IMG/VR virus record: IMGVR_UViG_3300031565_000400
Coordinates: 1-23,066 of that record
Origin: a virus
Strand: one strand, 5' to 3'
DNA: 23,066 nucleotides
Shown here: positions 1-6,351 of the stretch, in pieces
Layout of the letters: every line of letters begins with the position of its first letter
Position numbering within the stretch: position 1 is the stretch's first letter
Program-made: the position numbers and the translations under genes
The notes under the pieces: generated by a model
Told to the model about the DNA's origin: nothing
Databases searched by the model: none
What the model saw: the letters and a program-made list of their open reading frames with translations, nothing else

Positions 1-156
1 TCCATCCGCCTTGGTAAATACACCAATATACTTTTCACCGTTAATAAATTTTTCATATAGATTGCTAGTGTAATAGGTATCACCAGTTACAGCATTTTTG
101 ACTTTGGTTATTGTCTCACCACGTCGTAAAATTTTCGGTTTTTCTAATTCGGTCAT
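1..156 (-). CDS. Hypothetical protein, 3' part cut by window edge
   Basis: The frame opens with ATG at 156 and stays open for 52 codons to the window edge. An AAAGGA ribosome site lies about 8 bp upstream of the ATG. The start reads MTELEKPKILRRGETITKVK, followed by a Tyr-rich stretch ending in KYIGVFTKADG. It looks like a small basic soluble protein. I recognise no family. It lies 13 bp downstream of the membrane-protein gene at 170-379 and is probably cotranscribed with it. Confidence 0.6.
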   Translation of the reverse strand, partial: MTELEKPKILRRGETITKVKNAVTGDTYYTSNLYEKFINGEKYIGVFTKADG

Positions 157-169
157 TTTCTTATTCCTT

Positions 170-379
170 TTAATGGGCTGCTATTATCATTATATATAAA
201 AACGGCAAAAACATTAATATTGAAACAGCGAACGCAATCACATTGGCTAAAAGAAATCGTCTTCTGCCCGTTGACCATGTGTGTGATTCATGTATTATTG
301 TATAGAGTGTCGCTAGCCACATTATAAATGTAGGTACAAAAAATAACCAAAGCATAATTAAAGTATATGGTGGAATCAT
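170..379 (-). CDS. Small two-helix membrane protein
   Basis: 69 residues with two hydrophobic segments, about residues 5-27 and 44-66, separated by a short basic loop (STGRRR). This predicts an inner-membrane hairpin protein. Its ATG overlaps the stop of the upstream gene by 4 bp (ATGA at 376-379), so the two are translationally coupled. No family recognised. It lacks the ILK tail seen in the membrane proteins at 5.4-7.0 kb. Confidence 0.7.
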   Translation of the reverse strand: MIPPYTLIMLWLFFVPTFIMWLATLYTIIHESHTWSTGRRRFLLANVIAFAVSILMFLPFLYIMIIAAH

Positions 380-597
380 TTTCGATCCTTTATAATATTA
401 AATTCTAACTCATATAATTCACAATATTTCCACCTCCACCAATCATTTTCATATCCTGCTTGATATTCTCCTATCCGCCCGATATATGTTAGGAAATGAA
501 TATGTGATCCAATACGAGTCGGCCACCAAACAAACCATTTATGCCATACTTCTAACCGGTTTCGTTTTTCTTGCTTTGATTCAGAATACCATTTCAT
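376..597 (-). CDS. Small Trp-rich protein of the KWFxW family, copy 1
   Basis: 73 residues, very rich in Trp, Tyr and basic residues. It begins MKWYSESKQEKRNRLEVWHK, continues with KWFVWWPTRIG, and ends YELEFNIIKDRK. The same layout (WYSE, H/EKWFxW.PV/TR, aromatic C-terminus, F-x-I-x-K tail) recurs at 5839-6063 and in the first half of 594-941, so the three are paralogues about 5 kb apart. No function is known to me. It overlaps both neighbours by 4 bp. Confidence 0.75.
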   Translation of the reverse strand: MKWYSESKQEKRNRLEVWHKWFVWWPTRIGSHIHFLTYIGRIGEYQAGYENDWWRWKYCELYELEFNIIKDRK

Positions 598-941
598 TTT
601 ACTTTCCGTCTAGAAAAACTACTATATGGTAATAAATCCCATCCAAAACCATCATATATAAAAAAATTATTATTTTTCACATCACACCAAACCATTCCGA
701 TAATAGGATTAGATGGGGGAGATGAATTTTTAATACGTGGTTCTTTAAGAAGATCGAAAAGAGTTTTATACTCCCAATTCCCATGTTCTTCCCAGCCCAG
801 TTCAAACCATTCAAACCATTCTAATTGGCGCCGATATATTGATTTGCCCCACACCCGTGTTCCATTTACTTTAACAGGATACCAAGCAAACCATTTCTCC
901 CATGGTGATTCTGATTCGAATTTTTCTAATGGACCATCCAT
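594..941 (-). CDS. KWFxW-family protein, copy 2, with C-terminal extension
   Basis: 115 residues. Residues 13-70 match the Trp-rich KWFxW family: EKWFAWYPVKVNG, then WGKSIYRRQLEWFEWFELGW, then LFDLLKEP. The rest adds a motif of the form GMVWxDxxNNxFFxYDGxxW, similar to short repeats found in many phage virion proteins. This is the first gene after a promoter (948-976). Its ATG lies 6 bp past the -10 box and has no Shine-Dalgarno sequence, suggesting leaderless translation. Function unknown. Confidence 0.75.
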   Translation of the reverse strand: MDGPLEKFESESPWEKWFAWYPVKVNGTRVWGKSIYRRQLEWFEWFELGWEEHGNWEYKTLFDLLKEPRIKNSSPPSNPIIGMVWCDVKNNNFFIYDGFGWDLLPYSSFSRRKVK

Positions 942-947
942 CTAACT

Positions 948-976
948 AGTGTAATATAAAAGATAAGGAAAGTCAA
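948..976 (-). promoter_or_regulatory. Sigma70-like promoter of the 941 to 1 operon
   Basis: On the minus strand, TTGACT (971-976), a 17 bp spacer, then TACACT (948-953). The ATG at 941 begins 6 bp after the -10 box, where transcription should start. The -35 box overlaps the T-tract of the upstream terminator. Confidence 0.65.
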
Positions 977-1001
977 AAAAAAGGACATACGAATATGTCC
1001 T
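975..1001 (-). terminator. Rho-independent terminator after the HTH gene
   Basis: On the minus strand the stem AGGACATA, loop TTCG and stem TATGTCCT (982-1001) are followed by a run of eight T (975-982). The 8 bp stem is perfect. It lies 29 bp past the stop of the gene at 1030-1251. Confidence 0.9.
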
Positions 1002-1029
1002 ATTTTCCGTTTACGTTTCGGCTTATGAC

Positions 1030-1251
1030 TTAGGCGTAAACTCGACGGCTAACTGCATACGCAGAACGGCCTTCTCCATTTTTACGGGTGCGTACCGTAA
1101 ATCCTGCATCTCGCAACTCACTCATTCTTGCACGGAGATTTTGAATTCCATACAATGATTCGGCTTGAGCCGAGGTAAGTTCACGACCAGTACCACGAAG
1201 ATACTTAACTAGAAAGTTATTTTGTGAAGTTTTGATAGTAGCAAATGACAT
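1030..1251 (-). CDS. Small winged-helix/HTH DNA-binding protein (HTH_39-like)
   Basis: 73 residues. The stretch LTSAQAESLYGIQNLRARMS, followed by ELRDAGFTVRT and a basic hairpin (RKNGEGRSAYAV), is the helix-turn-helix plus wing pattern of small phage proteins of the HTH_39 type. It probably binds DNA as a regulator. AAGGAG lies 8 bp before the ATG. It is a single-gene unit with its own promoter (1275-1303) and terminator (975-1001), which fits a regulator set apart from its neighbours. The target is unknown. Confidence 0.75.
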   Translation of the reverse strand: MSFATIKTSQNNFLVKYLRGTGRELTSAQAESLYGIQNLRARMSELRDAGFTVRTRKNGEGRSAYAVSRRVYA

Positions 1252-1274
1252 ATTATGTCTCCTTTATAAATTGC

Positions 1275-1303
1275 AATATACAATAATACTTAGTTACCAG
1301 CAA
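1275..1303 (-). promoter_or_regulatory. Sigma70-like promoter of the HTH gene
   Basis: Minus strand TTGCTG (1298-1303), 17 bp spacer, TATATT (1275-1280). It leaves a leader of about 20 nt containing the AAGGAG ribosome site of the gene at 1251. Confidence 0.55.
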
Positions 1304-1337
1304 TCTGAGGAGAATTTTTTGCTACCAAAGTGATTTA

Positions 1338-1748
1338 TTAGCGGGTTTCGACGTTACCGTCCGGCCAAATGATAATTGTCAATTTTCCAACTTTAGCTGC
1401 GTATCGAATTGTTGCCCAAGTACCACTTCTTAATTCCTCTGGACCTTTTGGACAGGCTACGAGCAACTCAGTTTCATCAACAATGTTGTGATTCCTTACC
1501 AAATATTCTGCAGGTTCCCGTTCTTCGTCGTCATCACAAAGAGCCATTTTGGATTGGTTAATTGGAGGATGGCCCACTGTTTTATAATTTAACCGTTTAG
1601 CAACAGTATAGGCTTCTTTATCAGCGCCGAGGCATTTGCCATGATGAAATTGGGTTCCTGGTTCAAATCCAGCTGTAAGAATATAAATGAGTTCGGTCAA
1701 CTGCTCATCAGTCATTCCAATTTGGGTTCCTGTAAATCCAACTTTCAT
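1338..1748 (-). CDS. SLOG-superfamily (DUF2493/YspA-like) nucleotide-binding protein
   Basis: 136 residues with a Rossmann-like pattern. The N-terminus MKVGFTGTQIG gives a glycine-rich turn at residues 4-8. FHHGKCLGADKEA (34-46), GHPP (59-62), EYLVRNHNIVDE (81-92) and RSGTWATIRYA (107-117) follow, then a last strand TIIIWP. These are the conserved blocks of SLOG proteins, which bind nucleotides or nucleotide-derived signals. Length fits the family. The substrate is not visible. Its ATG overlaps the upstream stop as TAATG. In a phage such a protein could bind NAD-derived or cyclic-nucleotide defence signals, which is inference. Confidence 0.7.
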   Translation of the reverse strand: MKVGFTGTQIGMTDEQLTELIYILTAGFEPGTQFHHGKCLGADKEAYTVAKRLNYKTVGHPPINQSKMALCDDDEEREPAEYLVRNHNIVDETELLVACPKGPEELRSGTWATIRYAAKVGKLTIIIWPDGNVETR

Positions 1749-1984
1749 TATTTCACCGTTTTAAATTTTAGAATTTTAGAAGTTATGTTATTACATCGAA
1801 CACAATGACTTTCTAACTCAATAAGTTTAGTTTTAATACTAAACGAATATTGTCCGTTTTTAATTACACGGCCGATCTCCTTCCATTTAGTCCAGGTATG
1901 AAAACCAAGACTACATGAAAATGAGGTGCGAAGCAAGTCTTGATCTTTTAATGCGCGCCAGGTGTTTTCTTGGTCTTCGGTCAT
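1748..1984 (-). CDS. Small putative zinc-binding protein
   Basis: 78 residues. CSLGFHTWTKWKEIG near residue 24 and ESHCVRCNN near residue 58 give Cys/His and CxxC pairs that could hold one zinc, as in small phage zinc-ribbon proteins. It has a basic Lys-rich C-terminus. Coupled to the SLOG-like gene by a TAATG junction. No specific family recognised. Confidence 0.65.
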   Translation of the reverse strand: MTEDQENTWRALKDQDLLRTSFSCSLGFHTWTKWKEIGRVIKNGQYSFSIKTKLIELESHCVRCNNITSKILKFKTVK

Positions 1985-1995
1985 TTGTTCTTATA

Positions 1996-2376
1996 TTAAT
2001 TTTGGATTTTAATAGCGGAATCCAGCAATGAATTACCAACAAACATTTTAACTTCCTTAGGCTCAGTTGTCCGGCCACAGGATCCGTCGTAAACCTCGTC
2101 AACACCTTCGATTGCGAAAAGCTCATCCCAATCTTCTAGCTCACCAACAATGGTCATAGCTAGTTGGTTACAACGACCATTTTCATGGTCGTCACTTGCT
2201 AGATTGAGAAGTGCTTCTGCGGCCACTGTAGCAGTGACCTTACGAAACATAGTTACCAATTCATCAATATCCATTACTTCATCCGCTCCCTTGTCATCGA
2301 AGGAATAAGTGCCGAACATTTTGAGGCCTTCAGTAAGATCTTTTTTGCACCGGTCAACTAAAGAATTCGCATCCAT
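1996..2376 (-). CDS. Acidic hypothetical protein
   Basis: 126 residues, strongly acidic and mostly helical by composition (for example VTATVAAEALLNLASDDHEN). It begins MDANSLVDRCKKDLTEGLKM. No signal peptide or membrane segment. AAGGAA lies upstream of the ATG. It lies between two other small genes downstream of the DNA ligase and is likely cotranscribed with it. Family not recognised. Confidence 0.7.
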   Translation of the reverse strand: MDANSLVDRCKKDLTEGLKMFGTYSFDDKGADEVMDIDELVTMFRKVTATVAAEALLNLASDDHENGRCNQLAMTIVGELEDWDELFAIEGVDEVYDGSCGRTTEPKEVKMFVGNSLLDSAIKIQN

Positions 2377-2395
2377 TTCAATTTCCTTGTTAATG

Positions 2396-2605
2396 TTAAT
2401 ACCATCCTGTAATTCTAAGTTCTCTTACTCGTTTTCCGTATTTAACGTAAATTTGATTCTTAGAGGTTTCAATTACGTCTTCCTCAACCATAGTATCGAT
2501 AGATCCGATATATGGCATTTTAGCAGTCACCTCAGTACCATCGTCAAGAGTCCCTTCAAGACGGATCACACCCTCACCAAATAATTTTTTAAGCCAATCA
2601 AACAT
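2396..2605 (-). CDS. Small hypothetical protein with amphipathic N-terminus
   Basis: 69 residues. The first 11 (MFDWLKKLFGE) form an amphipathic helix; the rest alternates like a small beta-barrel (TLDDGTEVTAKM, IYVKYGKRVRELRI). AAGGAAAA lies before the ATG, 21 bp after the ligase stop. The helix could attach it to a membrane, but that is inference. Confidence 0.7.
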   Translation of the reverse strand: MFDWLKKLFGEGVIRLEGTLDDGTEVTAKMPYIGSIDTMVEEDVIETSKNQIYVKYGKRVRELRITGWY

Positions 2606-2626
2606 AATTATTTTCCTTGGTCTAAG

Positions 2627-3973
2627 TTAAATTTTCTCGCCAGCTTTGAAGCCACGAAATGCTTTGAAACGCGGGAATCGGATACTGTGGTAATCATTCC
2701 CGTCACTCTTACTAAGGGCATCGCCGCGCACTTCCGCGACCATGCCGATAAGCTTTTTCTGTGCTGCTGGCGCAAACCATTCCTCACGTTGTTTGTCGCT
2801 GTAACCACTGCCGACACTAACGCGGATCTTGACTCCGTCATCGACGCCTTCGCAAAGCAGGGCACCCATTTTACCGACATTTTTCGTACCGGCCTTGCCC
2901 TCTTCAACTTTGATTACTTTGAGGCTAACTTCGATAAACGGTTTCAGCTTTAACCAATCTACCGAACGTTTGCAGCGATACGGTGCGTCGAGGTTTTTAA
3001 TCATAATACCCTCGTACCCACCTTTAATTGCTTTGTTGTTGATCTCGGTAAATTTCTTTTGGCCTGCAGCCGTGTCCAAATCTACAATGTCATGTTCCAG
3101 TATGCGAACATTGTCACCGATTGCTAATTGAACAAAAATATGTGAATGCCATTTTTTTAGCGCCGCAGTACGATCAACCTGCTTGACCTTACTGGAGCCG
3201 GCTGTAAATTCTTTCACGGTTACCATATCAAACAAATACAGAACCGCATCCTTAGCATTGACATTAGATTTGCGATTAATTTGCGTCATCAAATCCTGGA
3301 ACGTCGCGCTCATAATTTCACCATCAAGCACCATCGGTTCTTTGAATTGTTTAATACTCTTGCTAATCTGTTCCTTGATATGTCCGAAATTATGTAGTTC
3401 TTTTCCGTTCCGGCTATACTGGATAACCTCACCAGTTGCAGGGTACACAAAAGTTAGGACGCGCACACCGTCCAGTTTGGTTTCGATCATTTTTTTACCA
3501 CTAACCTTACCTTCGTGATTTTTGCTGTCATGTGCAAGTTGGGCCTCAAACACGGGAACACCATACTCCTTCATTTTGCCCATCGCCTTAGCCATTTTGT
3601 TTACCGTGCGCTCACTCATACCACAGCGTAGGTCTTTAATAAGGATGCGTCGGTACCAGCCGTTCCATTGTTCGTTTGTAGCCAACCTCATGGCAGTATC
3701 AATCTCTGCCAAAGCAGCGTGTCCGGTAGCTTTTCTTTGGGAAAGGCGATCTGCTAAAATTTCAAACGTCGGCACAGTAAGACCAATGCCATCCTGTCCT
3801 TTGCGAACCGGAACCTTTTTAACACCGAATGTAACCATTGCATCATACGCAAGGCGCACACCGGCAAAAAATTCTTTGTTGTCTGCTTTGATTTCGCGGG
3901 TGACGATGGCTTGTTTTGCAAGCTTACTATTGTCAGCTTCGAGGTCCGCAATTACTTTCCACGGTTTATTCAT
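2627..3973 (-). CDS. ATP-dependent DNA ligase (T4/T7-type)
   Basis: 448 residues. The adenylation lysine K166 is in ETKLDGVRV (motif I, KxDG). The other motifs follow in order: SRNG (187-190), LDGEI (216-220), LFDMV (248-), EGIMIK (321-326) and WLKLK (340-344). The C-terminus fits an OB domain with GSGYSDKQR and a closing RFPRF. Residues 1-140 resemble the helical DNA-binding domain of T4 ligase. It seals nicks in DNA during replication and repair using ATP. All catalytic motifs are intact. Its GC content is visibly higher than that of neighbouring genes. It has its own promoter (4009-4037) and a TAGGAG ribosome site, and heads the operon running toward 1338. Confidence 0.95.
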   Translation of the reverse strand: MNKPWKVIADLEADNSKLAKQAIVTREIKADNKEFFAGVRLAYDAMVTFGVKKVPVRKGQDGIGLTVPTFEILADRLSQRKATGHAALAEIDTAMRLATNEQWNGWYRRILIKDLRCGMSERTVNKMAKAMGKMKEYGVPVFEAQLAHDSKNHEGKVSGKKMIETKLDGVRVLTFVYPATGEVIQYSRNGKELHNFGHIKEQISKSIKQFKEPMVLDGEIMSATFQDLMTQINRKSNVNAKDAVLYLFDMVTVKEFTAGSSKVKQVDRTAALKKWHSHIFVQLAIGDNVRILEHDIVDLDTAAGQKKFTEINNKAIKGGYEGIMIKNLDAPYRCKRSVDWLKLKPFIEVSLKVIKVEEGKAGTKNVGKMGALLCEGVDDGVKIRVSVGSGYSDKQREEWFAPAAQKKLIGMVAEVRGDALSKSDGNDYHSIRFPRFKAFRGFKAGEKI

Positions 3974-4008
3974 TGAAATGACGCTCCTAGTTAACGTTTT
4001 ATTCTACT

Positions 4009-4037
4009 ATTATAGCAAAATCTGATCATTTCGTCAA
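4009..4037 (-). promoter_or_regulatory. Sigma70-like promoter of the DNA ligase gene
   Basis: Minus strand TTGACG (4032-4037), 17 bp spacer, perfect TATAAT (4009-4014). It leaves a leader of about 29 nt carrying the ligase Shine-Dalgarno sequence TAGGAG. Confidence 0.8.
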
Positions 4038-4065
4038 CAATTTGGGGCCTAGCTAAGTTATTGTT

Positions 4066-4332
4066 TTATAAGAGATTTTTATCTTTTATTGGTACTATGC
4101 ACCAGGCACCTACTATTTGGCCATTTACTCCGTTAAACGGTCCATTTCTATCTCCTATAAACCTGCGGCTGCGCATAGAGTTAAGACCTCGAGCCATATT
4201 TTGACAATCGAGTGAAGTTTTAAATTGAGGTCCGGATTCATATACTTTAGTATTTGCAACCTTCCAATCAACGTTGGGTGGATTTTGACCTGAAAATATC
4301 ATTAATACAATACCAAAAATAAATTCATTCAT
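4066..4332 (-). CDS. Small secreted or membrane-anchored protein
   Basis: 88 residues. The first 15 (MNEFIFGIVLMIFSG) form a hydrophobic signal or anchor segment. The rest is polar, with two Cys (in SLDCQNMARG and GAWCIVPI) that could form a disulfide in the periplasm. Overlaps the upstream gene by 4 bp. Family not recognised; similar small Cys-containing exported proteins are common in phages. Confidence 0.65.
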   Translation of the reverse strand: MNEFIFGIVLMIFSGQNPPNVDWKVANTKVYESGPQFKTSLDCQNMARGLNSMRSRRFIGDRNGPFNGVNGQIVGAWCIVPIKDKNLL

Positions 4333-4592
4333 TTGCCTAGAAACTCCATTAATCTACTTTCAGCTTCTTTCCATTCTATCCTAGCCTGGTGCTCATCGCC
4401 ACCAATGCCTTCTGTATACAGAAAATAGATATGTTCCTTAGCTGAACATTCCCATTCTAATGCAGAACGTTGAGATTCTAATGCAGTGCGCTGAACAACA
4501 GTAAGGGTTTCCTTTAACCCATCGATTGTTTTTAGCTGCTTTTTTATTTGTGTTTCTAATTTCTTTATTGTAGCTTTATCGGAGGTTGTCAT
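4329..4592 (-). CDS. Small coiled-coil protein
   Basis: 87 residues from the chosen ATG at 4592, which has AGAGG 7 bp upstream. An in-frame ATG at 4643 was rejected because it lies within the tmRNA terminator hairpin. Residues 5-40 (for example ATIKKLETQIKKQLKTIDGL) form a coiled coil; the C-terminal half is acidic and helical and ends SRLMEFLGK. It is the first gene after the terminator and may depend on read-through. Function unknown. Confidence 0.65.
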   Translation of the reverse strand: MTTSDKATIKKLETQIKKQLKTIDGLKETLTVVQRTALESQRSALEWECSAKEHIYFLYTEGIGGDEHQARIEWKEAESRLMEFLGK

Positions 4593-4609
4593 TTTTAGCC
4601 TCTTAGTTG

Positions 4610-4648
4610 AAAAAACCCTAGTTGTTTTGTTAACAAGGCACAACTAGG
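4610..4648 (-). terminator. Terminator of the tmRNA operon
   Basis: Minus strand CCTAGTTGT, a 14-nt loop region holding the self-complementary TTGTTAACAA, then ACAACTAGG and GTTTTTT. The 9 bp outer stem is perfect. It lies just past the tmRNA coding piece. Confidence 0.85.
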
Positions 4649-4846
4649 AAATCCCCGGGTAATGGTTTTTAAGCCAACTCTGCTTCGGCAGTAACGAAAC
4701 TGGAGAGTTTAATTCCTTTTCCGCTAACTACGAAAGTACCATTTTTTGTAAATTTGTCATTTACAGTTTTTGCTCTGCTTACGGCAGTCGCCTATCGTGC
4801 TGTCCATTCAGTTACTCATTTGCCCTGTCGAAACCTTGTCATCCCC
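4649..4846 (-). other. ssrA: tmRNA coding piece
   Basis: Starts with GGGGATGACAAGGTTTCGAC, which matches the acceptor strand and D-loop of tmRNA 5' ends. Helix 2 and a small hairpin (CTGC, loop CGTAA, GCAG) follow before the tag frame. The piece probably ends between the tag stop (4669) and the terminator stem (4648). Confidence 0.85.
4669..4764 (-). other. ssrA: tmRNA-encoded proteolysis tag frame
   Basis: The most likely resume codon is GTA at 4762-4764. An A lies four bases upstream, as in E. coli, and VNDKF then aligns with the usual ANDNF-like tag start. The tag has 31 codons: VNDKFTKNGTFVVSG, then KGIKLSSFV, then TAEAELA and TAA. A GCA three codons earlier (4771-4773) is an alternative resume codon. 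The tag is long and ends ELA rather than the usual LAA or VAA. Confidence 0.7.
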
Positions 4847-4981
4847 ATCAGAAGAGCACTTACTAACTAAGTCAAATAGTTCGGCGCAAATATCTAAGCC
4901 ATAATATTCATCTAGCTTAAACATATCATAATTTCTAGAAAACCATTTATTTACCGCAACTATCTTTTCCGTATCTGTCAT
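4808..4981 (-). CDS. Possible 57-residue protein nested in the tmRNA intervening segment
   Basis: ATG at 4981 begins 12 bp after the CCA end of the acceptor piece. The frame runs through the whole spacer and ends with TGA at 4808, inside the coding piece. It reads MTDTEKIVAVNKWFSRNYDM, then FKLDEYYGLDICAELFDLVS, then a short acidic tail. Composition is protein-like, and AELFDLV recalls the LFDLLK/FDILK tails of neighbouring small proteins. No Shine-Dalgarno sequence is visible, and RNA processing of the tmRNA would cut the message. It may be real, a remnant, or chance. Confidence 0.4.
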   Translation of the reverse strand: MTDTEKIVAVNKWFSRNYDMFKLDEYYGLDICAELFDLVSKCSSDGDDKVSTGQMSN

Positions 4982-4992
4982 AAATGCTTTTT

Positions 4993-5061
4993 TGGTGGAG
5001 ATGGCGGGAGTCGAACCCGCGTCCAGAACACCTTTTACCTCACTTCATACAGCAATAGTAA
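4993..5061 (-). other. ssrA: tmRNA acceptor piece
   Basis: Holds the 3' strand of helix 2 (5024-5030), the T arm with stem GCGGG/CCCGC and loop TTCGACT (5004-5020), the acceptor strand CATCTCC and encoded ACCA ending at 4993. The 5' limit is bounded by the preceding stop codon at 5062 and is otherwise not determined. Confidence 0.85.
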
Positions 5062-5388
5062 TTATTTAGCTTTCCGTCTTTCCTCAAGCCCAATATCATG
5101 CCAAATTTTAATGAAAGTCCAACCTATAAACATAAGAGCTAATATACCGAGTAATAATCCGGCGCTAAAAAATGATAACAAAATGCTCATCATAACAACT
5201 GGAACTAATCCAACCGGATCATTGAGAAACCAAAAGAACATAAAAATGAAAGATACAGCATAACACAACCAATATACTAACCAATGATTTTGAATTTTTC
5301 CAGTTTTTATTTCGCCAGCAATTTTACGAATAGAATCTAATACAGTAGTTGTGACTCCGACCCAAAGATTTAATAGAAATTCTTTCAT
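5062..5388 (-). CDS. Small membrane protein
   Basis: 108 residues. It starts MKEFLLNLWVGVTTTVLDSI, resembling the amphipathic N-terminus of its upstream neighbours (MKFLKYLILGW, MLEFFKHLWLGF). Two long hydrophobic segments follow, about residues 38-58 and 62-95. It ends with basic residues (LEERRKAK). Last protein gene before the tmRNA and probably in the same transcript. Shares its start base with the stop of the upstream gene. Function unknown. Confidence 0.75.
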   Translation of the reverse strand: MKEFLLNLWVGVTTTVLDSIRKIAGEIKTGKIQNHWLVYWLCYAVSFIFMFFWFLNDPVGLVPVVMMSILLSFFSAGLLLGILALMFIGWTFIKIWHDIGLEERRKAK

Positions 5389-5837
5389 TAGTTTGAAACT
5401 CCTTTTATTTTTACATTTCTATGTTTTTGTTTATATAATAGCGATTTCTGATTGCGATGATGCATCATTGCCCCCAGCAGGTCCGTAGCATCATCGTCAT
5501 CTCGTTTCTCATTATCCTCTTGTTTTAATACGTTAAACATTTTTTCTTTAATTTCAATACCACGATTATTTAAAAATTTAATCCATTTAATTAATCTCAC
5601 AATGTTATTAATAATTATAAAATTTAAAATTGCGCTGAGAAGAATAGAAATTACAATAGAAAGAGAAAATATTGCCCACATTGGTGGATTCCCTGATCCT
5701 ACTGTAGAATAAAGAAATAGATTAGTAGGGATTAAAAATACAAAAAATCCGATCCACAATGCAACTGATTCTCGAAATCTGTCTAGATTGTCATTCCATT
5801 TTTCTTTAAGCGCCAACCATATGTTATACCAACTCAT
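5388..5837 (-). CDS. Membrane protein with acidic C-terminal tail
   Basis: 149 residues. An N-terminal amphipathic stretch (MSWYNIWLALKEKWNDNLDR) precedes two or three hydrophobic segments between residues 25 and 85. MFNVLKQEDNEKRDDDDATD follows, matching the ILK/VLK tail of the neighbouring family but in a longer cytoplasmic domain that ends basic. One base separates it from the upstream gene. Function unknown. Confidence 0.75.
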   Translation of the reverse strand: MSWYNIWLALKEKWNDNLDRFRESVALWIGFFVFLIPTNLFLYSTVGSGNPPMWAIFSLSIVISILLSAILNFIIINNIVRLIKWIKFLNNRGIEIKEKMFNVLKQEDNEKRDDDDATDLLGAMMHHRNQKSLLYKQKHRNVKIKGVSN

Positions 5838-5838
5838 T

Positions 5839-6063
5839 TTACATCTCCTTCAATATATCAAATTCATTTTCTGCATACGACCATGCCCACCAGTCACCTA
5901 ATAGGGCAGTATTTAATCGTCGGCAATGCCGAGTGCCCTTTCTATATATTGTTTGTAGCCAATAAATTCTATCATTTACCCGGACTGGTTTCCAAGCAAA
6001 CCATTTATGTACGCTTGATAAACGTTTTTCTTTATTCTGCCATGTTTCAGAATACCAATACAT
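5839..6063 (-). CDS. Small Trp-rich protein of the KWFxW family, copy 3
   Basis: 74 residues: MYWYSETWQNKEKRLSSVHK, then KWFAWKPVRVNDRIYWL, then AENEFDILKEM at the end. Clearly paralogous to the proteins at 376-597 and 594-941. Its tail (FDILKE) also matches the C-termini of the unrelated membrane proteins next to it, suggesting a shared docking peptide. No membrane segment. Function unknown. Confidence 0.75.
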   Translation of the reverse strand: MYWYSETWQNKEKRLSSVHKWFAWKPVRVNDRIYWLQTIYRKGTRHCRRLNTALLGDWWAWSYAENEFDILKEM

Positions 6064-6351
6064 TTAAAATTCCTCCGGCTCTGTTTTTAATATTTCAAAT
6101 AATTTAGTGTGGTATAGTTTTCTTCCATAGTAAAATGATGCTATTATTGGTTCCGACAACGAACCAATTCCCATCCCAAAAAAAACAGACGATACAATAC
6201 CATATATTGTACCATATCCAGCTACAAATGATACGGTACCGAACCCAATAGTCAAACATGCTATGAGAATAAGCCACAACGTTTGATGCGGTGAAAAATT
6301 AGTACGTCGTATATCCACCCAGCCTAACATAAAATATTTAAAAATTTTCAT
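6064..6351 (-). CDS. Membrane protein of the LGW/ILK family
   Basis: 95 residues from the ATG at 6351, chosen because MKIFKYFMLGW then aligns with MKFLKYLILGW of the next gene upstream (an ATG at 6360 is also possible). Two hydrophobic segments follow, with a basic linker, and the end is KLFEILKTEPEEF. Overlaps the upstream gene. Part of a tandem set of diverged paralogues; role unknown. Confidence 0.7.
   Translation of the reverse strand: MKIFKYFMLGWVDIRRTNFSPHQTLWLILIACLTIGFGTVSFVAGYGTIYGIVSSVFFGMGIGSLSEPIIASFYYGRKLYHTKLFEILKTEPEEF

Larger units (their letters stand above)
4649..5061 (-). ncRNA. ssrA: Circularly permuted two-piece tmRNA gene
   Basis: Read on the minus strand, the 3' tRNA half (5061 to 4993) comes first, then a 146-nt intervening segment, then the 5' half with the tag frame (4846 to about 4649). 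The pieces reassemble into a tRNA-Ala-like end: GGGGATG (4840-4846) pairs with CATCTCC (4997-5003) over 7 bp, with a G-U at the third pair as needed for alanyl-tRNA synthetase. ACCA is encoded at 4993-4996. CAGGGCA (4821-4827) pairs with TGTTCTG (5024-5030) as helix 2. The gene lies between the last membrane-protein gene and a strong terminator. It would rescue stalled ribosomes and tag their nascent chains. The outer ends of both pieces are estimates. Confidence 0.93.

Noticed and set aside
3522-4025. 167-codon plus-strand frame opposite the DNA ligase
   Set aside because: Antisense to a ligase with all motifs intact; Ser/Ala/Leu-rich shadow sequence with no ribosome site.
4593-4643. Upstream start for the coiled-coil gene
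   Set aside because: The ATG at 4643 is inside the tmRNA terminator stem and lacks a ribosome site; ATG 4592 has AGAGG.
4993-5030. Ordinary tRNA gene
   Set aside because: Only the T arm and acceptor 3' strand are present; no anticodon or D arm lies upstream, and the 5' strand lies downstream, as in permuted tmRNA.
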